Source: JALHVH01 sp964585685
GTDB taxonomy: Bacteria > Acidobacteriota > Aminicenantia > Aminicenantales > Saccharicenantaceae
Assembly: GCA_964585685.1 (NCBI GenBank)
Contig: CAZPEP010000044.1
Coordinates: forward strand, 1-64,000
Length of the DNA: 64,000 nucleotides
Direction of reading: 5' to 3'
Numbering within the stretch: the stretch's first letter is position 1; each line of letters begins with the position of its first letter. The position numbers and the translations under genes are program-made. The notes below the pieces were generated by a model. The model was not told where the DNA came from, did no database searches, and worked only from the letters and a program-made list of their open reading frames with translations. Of the stretch, positions 1 through 6,705 are shown in pieces.

Positions 1-154
1 GCGGTCAGGCTTGGCATGGTGTGAGACCCCATTTTACTTGAAAGTACCCCCATTTTTACGATTCCACATGGAATCCCATGCATCTGATAGATAAAACAAA
101 ACTTAGGCTAAATCAGCCCTGTTTTTTGGGGGAAGTCCTGGGCTCCGGGTCGGC

Positions 155-183
155 TTGACGGTTGACTCGGGTTGGGGTATATC
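155..183 (+). promoter_or_regulatory. Promoter of ndk
   Basis: TTGACG (155-160) and TATATC (178-183) are separated by exactly 17 bases, a sigma-70-type arrangement. The expected transcript start near 190 leaves about 22 bases of leader before the ndk ATG at 212, with an AGAGG ribosome site inside it. The TTG at 155 is open in frame with ndk but belongs to the -35 box, so it is not the start codon. Confidence 0.6.
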
Positions 184-211
184 AGTACCTGCTCGGAACG
201 AAGAGGATAAA

Positions 212-616
212 ATGATCGAAAGAACGTTGGCCATCATCAAGCCGGACGCCGTTAAGAAAAGAATCATCGGCAAGATCATTGAGAAGATCGAAGAGGAGGG
301 CTTCCGAATCGCCGAAATAAGGATGGCCCGCCTGACAAAAGATGAGGCCTGCAGCTTCTATGCCGTCCACAAGGGAAAGCCTTTCTTCGAACCCCTCACG
401 GATTTCATGTCCGCGGGAGAGATCGTCATTATGGCCCTGGAAAGGGAGAACGCCATATCCCATTGGCGACAGATCATGGGGGAAACCGATCCGGCCCGGG
501 CCAAGGCCGGTACCCTGAGGAGGGCGTACGGTTTCTCCATCGAGAGGAACGCCGTTCACGGCTCCGATGCCCCCCAAACAGCCGAATGGGAAATCGGCTA
601 TTTCTTCAAAAGATAG
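212..616 (+). CDS. ndk: Nucleoside diphosphate kinase
   Basis: Transfers the gamma phosphate from ATP to nucleoside diphosphates through a phosphohistidine, balancing cytoplasmic NTP and dNTP pools. The 134-residue product has the expected family length. It carries the N-terminal IIKPDAV strand (residues 8-14) and the active-site segment NAVHGSDA, with catalytic His116. The start at 212 is preceded by AGAGG; the in-frame TTG at 155 falls in the promoter. The gene appears monocistronic: the next gene has its own promoter at 769. Function is secure from the motif and length. Confidence 0.95.
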   Translation: MIERTLAIIKPDAVKKRIIGKIIEKIEEEGFRIAEIRMARLTKDEACSFYAVHKGKPFFEPLTDFMSAGEIVIMALERENAISHWRQIMGETDPARAKAGTLRRAYGFSIERNAVHGSDAPQTAEWEIGYFFKR

Positions 617-768
617 CCGGGTTCTCCTCCTGAATTCTCCTTTTTTCAGTCTTTTTTTCTCCTCTATATATTGAGTCAAGTCTCTCCGGAACCACAAAAT
701 GCTGTGGGGGGCGCTATCTAATCCCTTATTAATGAACAACTTATGAAACGGTCAGGCGAAATATTATC

Positions 769-797
769 TTGACATTTCTGGGCCCGTGTCCTAGATT
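769..797 (+). promoter_or_regulatory. Promoter of the small secreted protein
   Basis: Perfect TTGACA (769-774), 17-base spacer, TAGATT (792-797). The predicted start near 804 gives a leader of about 107 bases before the ATG at 911. The rest of 617-768 holds only pyrimidine-rich sequence, with no gene I can support. Confidence 0.6.
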
Positions 798-910
798 ATT
801 CCCAAGCCTTGGATGAGAATGATGGAGAGAATTCTCCGCGGAGCTGTTTTAATCGCCTTACTTCTCTGATCATTTCCCGAGGCAAGCCGTACCATAATGA
901 GGAGGTCGCT

Positions 911-1189
911 ATGCGGAAAAATTTCGTCGCCAAAGCCGTCGCTCTCGCTCTCTGCCTGGTTTTCATCGGTGTCTCGGCGGCCGGCCTGTTCGCCGCTGAG
1001 AAAAGGGTATCCAAGATCGATGCTCGTCTCCTTCTCCAGAGACCCGTTCAGTTCCTGATCTCCGTCTTCCCCGCCCTCGGGTCCGTCTTCAATCTTCGCA
1101 AGACCCCGATCAACTCCGGCGACAGCTCCAGCTCCATCGTCAAGCCCACCGGTGATTTGGTCATCGGAAGACCTAGCACGGGAGATTAG
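911..1189 (+). CDS. Small secreted protein of unknown function
   Basis: A 92-residue product that I do not recognise. It has a clear signal peptide: a basic start (MRKNFVAK), then a hydrophobic core of about 18 residues ending near GLFAAEK, so a mature exported peptide of roughly 65 residues is likely. The mature part has a hydrophobic stretch (QFLISVFPALGSVFNL) and a Ser-rich tail, and no cysteine. The start is chosen because GGAGG sits directly upstream of the ATG at 911 and the signal peptide begins there; longer in-frame starts lack these. It lies immediately upstream of the first TPR-CHAT gene and has its own strong promoter, so an accessory or substrate role for the CHAT system is possible but unproven. 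Confidence 0.6.
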   Translation: MRKNFVAKAVALALCLVFIGVSAAGLFAAEKRVSKIDARLLLQRPVQFLISVFPALGSVFNLRKTPINSGDSSSSIVKPTGDLVIGRPSTGD

Positions 1190-1290
1190 TTCGACAAAAA
1201 GAGCAGTTCCTAATTTCGGCATTTTTCCTATCACCTCAAGGGGTTATTCAAAGTAGAATAAACCACCCCTTTCTTCCCCTTTAGAGGGGA

Positions 1291-1319
1291 TTGACCCGTT
1301 CATTCGCAGACGATACTAT
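1291..1319 (+). promoter_or_regulatory. Promoter of TPR-CHAT protein 1
   Basis: TTGACC (1291-1296), a 17-base spacer and TACTAT (1314-1319). It lies right after a CCCCT-TTAG-AGGGG hairpin at about 1277-1290. The -10 box ends 9 bases before the ATG at 1329, so transcription would start at or next to that codon (leaderless), or give a leader of about 45 bases if the ATG at 1371 is used. Confidence 0.5.
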
Positions 1320-1328
1320 TTTCTTGAA

Positions 1329-4300
1329 ATGTTCGTCGGTCCTCTTAAAAAGAGCAACAAGGCCGACCGGATGCACGTGAATAATTCGACATTGCGCACG
1401 AATCATCCTCTCCGGCCAATAGCATTATTGTATTATTTTCTATTATTCCTCGCTAGTTCTATAGCCTTTGCTCAAGAAAACGAATTATCTCCTCTCAATG
1501 TAACTTTAAAAGAAACGCCAATAAGCTTGATTATTGAAGGTGAACGACTCCGGCTTGAAGGAGAGTATGAAAAATCTTCTTTGGTTCTTGAAAGAGGTTT
1601 AAAACTTTCACGACGGGCCGGAGAAATAGCCAATGAATTAAGTTGCCTCTTGAACCTTGGCCTTGATAACTGGAATTCCGGAAGGCTTCAAGAATCCACA
1701 GATTATTACAAAGCCGCGCTTGATCTATCTAAAAGATTATCGAACAAAGAAATGGAAAAAAGGTGCACGGAGTTGCTCGAGGTTTTCCGTTTGTATCAGG
1801 AGGGCAAGGACTTCCGCTCCAGGGAGCAATACCCAAAATCAATTAAGAGCTTTGCAGCCGCCATCGAATTAGCCCGAAGTGCGGATAGCCCCGATCACGA
1901 AGCAAAATGCTTAAGACAGCTTAGCTCGACCTATTGGCAAATTAATGATTATGACTCTTTCTACTTACTAAGCTGCCGAGCCCTAGAACTTGCTACATCT
2001 CTAAAGCATAAAAAGGAAGAGGGCTATTGTTATAATAATATCGGTCTATATTATTGGAAAATTGATAGCTATACAAATTCCTTAAGTTTTTATGAGAAGG
2101 CGTTGAAAGTAGCAAACGGCACTAATAACGCACAAAATAAATCCGATTGCCTTAACAATATGGGGTTGATTTATCGCGATATGGGCAATTATGATAAGGC
2201 TCTTGATTATCTTTTGCAGGCGCTACAACTGGATCAAAGCCTCGGTAATAAACAAAAAATATCTATCGACCTAAATAACATTGGTGCCACCTATAGAAAT
2301 AAGGGGCTTATATCCGGAAAGCAAGAAGACTACATATCCGCCAAGACCAATCTCAACCATTGCTTAGAACTAGCAAAGAATTTAGGTGATCAGAATACTG
2401 AAATCCGGGTACTAAACAATATCGGAGCTGTATACTCTGATCTTTCGAATTTTTCTGAAGCATCAGAATTTTTTAAACAAGGCTATCATATTGCCCAAGC
2501 AATCGAGGATAAAGAAGCCATGAGTATGATTCTCAACAATCTGGGAATCGTGCAATTCAATATTGGGAATATTGAGGAATCAACAAGCTTTTTCCGACAA
2601 GCAATTAATATTGCACAAGAGATCCGCGGCGGCCAAGTTCTTTGGGAAGCATACTTTGAAATAGGCAACGCCTATAAAAAGCAAAACCGCCTCAAGGAGG
2701 CTTTGCAAAATTATGAGAGCTCAATTGCTGTAATTGAGAGCATTAGATCTTCAATAAATCTGGAAGAATTAAAAGCGAGTTACCTAGGCTCGGATAAAAG
2801 AATAGATGCATACCAAAACTTGATCGATCTTTTAGCCAATCAATCTGTCCTGCTTAATGATAGGGCTTGTAGCGCTAAAGCTTTTAACTATCTAGAAAGG
2901 GCAAAAGCGAGAGCCTTCCTTGATAGCTTTGAGGTTTCGGAAGTAAATATATCTCAAGGGATTGATTTGAAGTTAGCCAACAAAGAAAAAGAAATAATGC
3001 GTCAAATATCTCAGTCATATACGCAATTGCTTATTCCGAAGTTGGGTTCAGAGGTAAAAAACAACGCATCGTTAAGGATCAAAGAGCTTGAGGAAGAATC
3101 GGACCGCTTAAAACGTGAAATTAGGACGACGAGCCCTGCCTACGCCAATCTCAAGTACCCCGAGGTCATCACCTATGACGAGGCGAAGAATTCACTCGTC
3201 GATAAGGACACAACCTTCTTTGCCTACTCCCTAGGCAAAGACAGGTCCTATGTTTTCGTCCTCAGCGAAAGCGGACTCAAGGTCTTCGCGGCTCCGGCCA
3301 GGAAGGCCCTTCAACAGCAGGTTGCCGAGTACCGCAAAGTCATATCCGACAAGGACAACCATGACTTCAGCCTCGGCCACGTTCTATTCAAGGAACTCGT
3401 CCTCCCCGGGCTCGATAAAAGCACGAAAAGGATCGTCTTCGTCCCGGACGACATTCTGAACTTGCTCCCCTTCGAGACTCTCGTATCCGACGCGGGGACG
3501 ACTCGATGGCTCGTTCAAGATCATCCCGTCTCTTATATCCCTTCCCTCTCCTCCCTCCGCGAATTGAACAGGAGGAGGTCCGCATCCCGGATACGGCCTC
3601 ATAAGGACCTCTTGGCATTCGGCGACCCGTTCTACGGGGCAAACGAGGAGGATCAAAGGAATGCGAGCCAAGACATCTTCCAGGATTTCTATTCGAATTC
3701 CTTGATCAGTTTCTTCCGGCTGAAATACAGCGGGCTCGAGATCCGGAAGATCGCGGCCGCCTTCAAGCCCTCCCGGACGGACGCGTTCCGACGGCAGGAA
3801 GCGACCGAGGACCGGCTCAAGGCCGCGCCTCTCATGGATTACCGGATCCTCCACTTCGCAACGCACGGCCTCATCGACGACAAGAAACCGGCGCGATCCT
3901 CCATCATCCTCGCCCTCGACCAGGATCCCGCAGAGGACGGGTTCCTCCAGATGCGGGAGATCTTCAACCTGAGGATGAACGCCGATCTGGTGACCCTGTC
4001 CGCTTGCCAAACAGGCTTGGGGCAGTTCATCCGGGGCGAGGGGATCGAGGGACTGAGCCGCGCGTTCTTCTATGCCGGGGCATCCTCCGTGCTCATGAGC
4101 CTTTGGGCCGTCAACGACGAGGCCACGTACCAGCTCATGGAGAGATTCTACCGCCACCTCGTGGACTCCGAGACGCCCATGAACGCTCTCCGGAGGGCGA
4201 AACTGGAAATGATCGGCTCCGACGTGCTTTCCCACCCCTATTATTGGGCCGGGTTCATCGTCAACGGGAAGAGCGACGCGGTCATCTTCCCGCGAGCCCT

Positions 4301-4388
4301 TAAGCGCTGGGTCCTCCTCGTGAGTTCGCTGTGCGCCGGGATCATGATCCTCGTCGCGCTTCGAAACCTAAAACGAAGAAGGCCTTAG
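1329..4388 (+). CDS. Secreted TPR-CHAT domain protease, copy 1
   Basis: A 1019-residue protein. The N-terminus has a basic segment and a hydrophobic signal/anchor (about residues 31-48). Tandem TPR repeats with recurring NNIG/NNLG turns fill about 60-470, a helical linker about 490-620, and a CHAT (caspase-like, separase-related) domain about 640-985. The catalytic pair is intact: His846 in FATHG and Cys893 in LSACQTG. A final hydrophobic helix (about 993-1012) followed by RRRP suggests C-terminal membrane anchoring. CHAT domains are cysteine peptidases activated through partner recognition by TPRs. Codons 18 to about 597 are strikingly AT-rich, the CHAT part GC-rich. A start at 1371 is an alternative; 1329 is kept because the promoter -10 box lies 9 bases upstream. 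It is paralogous to the protein at 6627-9635. Confidence 0.85.
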   Translation: MFVGPLKKSNKADRMHVNNSTLRTNHPLRPIALLYYFLLFLASSIAFAQENELSPLNVTLKETPISLIIEGERLRLEGEYEKSSLVLERGLKLSRRAGEIANELSCLLNLGLDNWNSGRLQESTDYYKAALDLSKRLSNKEMEKRCTELLEVFRLYQEGKDFRSREQYPKSIKSFAAAIELARSADSPDHEAKCLRQLSSTYWQINDYDSFYLLSCRALELATSLKHKKEEGYCYNNIGLYYWKIDSYTNSLSFYEKALKVANGTNNAQNKSDCLNNMGLIYRDMGNYDKALDYLLQALQLDQSLGNKQKISIDLNNIGATYRNKGLISGKQEDYISAKTNLNHCLELAKNLGDQNTEIRVLNNIGAVYSDLSNFSEASEFFKQGYHIAQAIEDKEAMSMILNNLGIVQFNIGNIEESTSFFRQAINIAQEIRGGQVLWEAYFEIGNAYKKQNRLKEALQNYESSIAVIESIRSSINLEELKASYLGSDKRIDAYQNLIDLLANQSVLLNDRACSAKAFNYLERAKARAFLDSFEVSEVNISQGIDLKLANKEKEIMRQISQSYTQLLIPKLGSEVKNNASLRIKELEEESDRLKREIRTTSPAYANLKYPEVITYDEAKNSLVDKDTTFFAYSLGKDRSYVFVLSESGLKVFAAPARKALQQQVAEYRKVISDKDNHDFSLGHVLFKELVLPGLDKSTKRIVFVPDDILNLLPFETLVSDAGTTRWLVQDHPVSYIPSLSSLRELNRRRSASRIRPHKDLLAFGDPFYGANEEDQRNASQDIFQDFYSNSLISFFRLKYSGLEIRKIAAAFKPSRTDAFRRQEATEDRLKAAPLMDYRILHFATHGLIDDKKPARSSIILALDQDPAEDGFLQMREIFNLRMNADLVTLSACQTGLGQFIRGEGIEGLSRAFFYAGASSVLMSLWAVNDEATYQLMERFYRHLVDSETPMNALRRAKLEMIGSDVLSHPYYWAGFIVNGKSDAVIFPRALKRWVLLVSSLCAGIMILVALRNLKRRRP

Positions 4389-4412
4389 GCGGCCCCCCTC
4401 CCTTTTTCGGGC

Positions 4413-5357
4413 TCAGGGGAAGAAGATCCTGCGGATGCAGTCGTCCATGCGATACTTTTCGAGGAGCCTGTAGAGCTGGCGGCGGCTCCGGCCGATCTCC
4501 CCGGCTGCCTTGGTCTTGTTCCAACGGCAGCTCGCCAAGGTCCGCCTGAGCGCCTCGGGCGTGACGGGGCTGTCCTTTTCCGGCGACCAGGAATATCCTT
4601 CAAAGATCAGGTCCTCATCCCTGATGATCTCCTCCTCGCATAGGACGAAAGCCCTCTCGATGATATTCTCCAGCTCGCGGATATTTCCGGGGAAATCGTA
4701 GGTCATCAGCCTCCCCAAGGCTTCCGGCGAAAGGTCCTTACGGGTCCGGTCGCGCTCGTTCTCCCGCTCGAGGATCTGATGGACAAGACGGGGGATATCC
4801 TCCCTGCGCTCCCTGAGCGAAGGGAGCCGGATCCGCACCACGTTGATCCGGAAGTAGAGGTCCCTTCGGAACCTTCCCGTCCTGACCTCTTCCTCCAGAT
4901 CCCTGTTGGTCGCAAAGATGAAACGGGCGGCGACCGTTCGTGTCGCCGTCTCCCCGATCCTTCGGGTCTCTCTTTTGTCGATCATCCTCAAAGCCTTGGC
5001 CTGGAGGCGAAACGGGAGCTCGCCGATCTCGTCTAAAAATATGGTCCCGTTCCCCGCCGCTTCGAGAAGCCCCTCCTTGTCCCGCACGGCACCGGTGAAC
5101 GAACCGCGGGCGTATCCGAACAGTTCGGCCTCGACGAGTTCGTCAGGAAGGCTCGCGCAGTTCACCGCGACGAAAGGGTGTTCCCGTCTGGCGCTCAGTT
5201 CGTGGACCCTCCGCGCCGTCACCTCCTTGCCCGTTCCCGTTTCTCCCAGGATCAACACGTTCTTATCGCAGCGCGCGGCTTTCTCGATGACCCCGACCCC
5301 CTCTCTAAGGACAACGGGCCCTTCCCCGGTCCGATTCTTCATGATCGTTCCGCCCAT
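4413..5357 (-). CDS. PspF-like sigma-54 activator (AAA+ plus Fis-type HTH, no sensor domain)
   Basis: A 314-residue bacterial enhancer-binding protein. It has Walker A GETGTGKE (about 38-45), a GSFTGA loop at 85-90 where the sigma-54-contacting GAFTGA is usual, Walker B GTIFLDEIGE (104-113), and a C-terminal Fis-type helix-turn-helix (about 268-305). There is no receiver, GAF or PAS domain in front of the ATPase, as in PspF, so control must come from a partner protein or from expression level. It should use ATP hydrolysis to open sigma-54 promoters. It converges on TPR-CHAT gene 1 (24-base gap) and is divergent from the sigma-factor gene. An ATG at 5342 with GGCGGAACG in front is a possible alternative start. 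Confidence 0.88.
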   Translation of the reverse strand: MGGTIMKNRTGEGPVVLREGVGVIEKAARCDKNVLILGETGTGKEVTARRVHELSARREHPFVAVNCASLPDELVEAELFGYARGSFTGAVRDKEGLLEAAGNGTIFLDEIGELPFRLQAKALRMIDKRETRRIGETATRTVAARFIFATNRDLEEEVRTGRFRRDLYFRINVVRIRLPSLRERREDIPRLVHQILERENERDRTRKDLSPEALGRLMTYDFPGNIRELENIIERAFVLCEEEIIRDEDLIFEGYSWSPEKDSPVTPEALRRTLASCRWNKTKAAGEIGRSRRQLYRLLEKYRMDDCIRRIFFP

Positions 5358-5492
5358 ATAGGAAAGGACGGCCGTACCCTCGGATATTTCTCAATATTTT
5401 TTTTAATAAAGTGAGAAAAAATCGCCCTGAGAACCATCTATATTAATGAAGTCATAATCAGAACGTGGATTAAGAGGAAGGAAACAACTTCT

Positions 5493-6038
5493 ATGGCCGG
5501 CCCATGGTCCTCGGACAGGGATCTCGAAGCCCTTCTGGCCCGGTTCACGAACTTCATCCGGGCCCAAATCCAGAAGTTCGAGGTCCAGAGGTTCGGGATC
5601 GATCCGGACGATATCGCTCAGGAGGTTCGGATCAAGATCTGGAAACTCATCAAGAGTGAGAAAAATATCAGCAGTTATGCGGCCTATATTAAGAAGATCG
5701 TGGATACCGTGGTGATAGACCAGCTCCGGCTGCTGAAGAAGGACGAACAGCTCTATAGAATGGAGAAGCAAAAACAGGTCGCAGAGCAATTGAACGGATA
5801 CAGGCCCGAGGTCCTTCGGAACGCCCTGATGAAGGAGGCCGTCGGAAAGGCTGTCGAATCCCTCATCGAGAGCCGAAGGAACGTGGTCAAGCTCTACCTT
5901 TTCGAACTGAGCATCGAGGAGATCTCCCGGTTTTACGGCTGGAGTCTGCACAAGACGCGCAATCTTCTGTATAGGGGCCTGGCCGACCTGAAAAGGTCCC
6001 TAAAAAGGGCGGATATCGGAAATGGGCATGAGCGATAG
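5493..6038 (+). CDS. ECF-type RNA polymerase sigma factor
   Basis: A 181-residue sigma-70-family factor of ECF size. Region 2 is visible as DPDDIAQEVRIKIWK followed by AYIKKIVDTVVIDQLR (about 37-82), and region 4 as a helix-turn-helix near the C-terminus (LSIEEISRFYGWSLHKTRN, about 141-159). It should direct core RNA polymerase to a small regulon. AGGAAGG precedes the ATG by 11 bases. The 3' end overlaps the anti-sigma gene by 17 bases, implying translational coupling and a cognate pair. The 135-base upstream gap is AT-rich; I could not define an autoregulatory promoter in it. Confidence 0.88.
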   Translation: MAGPWSSDRDLEALLARFTNFIRAQIQKFEVQRFGIDPDDIAQEVRIKIWKLIKSEKNISSYAAYIKKIVDTVVIDQLRLLKKDEQLYRMEKQKQVAEQLNGYRPEVLRNALMKEAVGKAVESLIESRRNVVKLYLFELSIEEISRFYGWSLHKTRNLLYRGLADLKRSLKRADIGNGHER

Positions 6039-6705
6039 CGAACTTCGTCGGATCTATCGGTCCTACGTCTCGGGAAGGACCTTGGCGGCCAGGGAAGGAT
6101 GCCCTCCTATCGAGGACCTCCGGGAGGCCTTCGAGGACACGACACCGCAAGCGGCCAAGTACGAGATCGTCGATCATATCTCCGCCTGTTCGGATTGCGC
6201 CCGGGAATTCGAGTTCATCCGAGAGGTTCGGGCGAGGGAAAAGGAACTTGCCGCGGGGATACGGGAGCTCACCCGGCACCGCCGCCCCCCCATCCTGTTC
6301 CTTTCCCGGCCCCTCCGGGGCTATGCTTTCGGAATGCTGATGCTCGCCGTCGTGATCTCGGGCGTCATCGTGTTCAAGCATGACCGCGCCCAAGACGAGG
6401 GACGGAGCGGGTCCACCACGATCCCCGAGGCCCTCTCCCCGTCCGGATTCGTCGAGGCTCCTCCCCCCCTGATATTCAGGTGGAAGCCGGTCATTCGGGC
6501 CGCCTCCTATGTCGTCGAGATCTACGATGAGTCCCTGCAGCTTATTTGGGAAAGCCCCCCGGTCTCGACCACAGTGGCGATTCTTCCCGATCCGCTAAAG
6601 GAAGCGCTTTCGAGCGACAAGAATTACTATTGGTCGGTGCTGGCGCTCGATTCGGAAGGGAAAATCGGCGAATCGAAGTTCGAAGCCTTCTCCCTCGATC
6701 GCTGA
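6022..6705 (+). CDS. Membrane zinc-finger anti-sigma factor
   Basis: A 227-residue single-pass protein. The N-terminal cytoplasmic part has the zf-HC2-type H-x3-C-x2-C motif (His52, Cys56, Cys59) that in this family clamps the sigma factor. A transmembrane helix spans about 101-118. The exported C-terminal part (about 140-225) looks like a fibronectin-III-type beta domain (FRWKPVIRAASYVVEIYD). It should hold the upstream sigma factor inactive until a signal or protease acts on it. It overlaps the sigma gene by 17 bases and its 3' end overlaps the convergent CHAT gene by 79 bases. The flanking secreted CHAT proteases are candidates to act on its exported domain, but that is inference. Confidence 0.82.
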   Translation: MGMSDSELRRIYRSYVSGRTLAAREGCPPIEDLREAFEDTTPQAAKYEIVDHISACSDCAREFEFIREVRAREKELAAGIRELTRHRRPPILFLSRPLRGYAFGMLMLAVVISGVIVFKHDRAQDEGRSGSTTIPEALSPSGFVEAPPPLIFRWKPVIRAASYVVEIYDESLQLIWESPPVSTTVAILPDPLKEALSSDKNYYWSVLALDSEGKIGESKFEAFSLDR

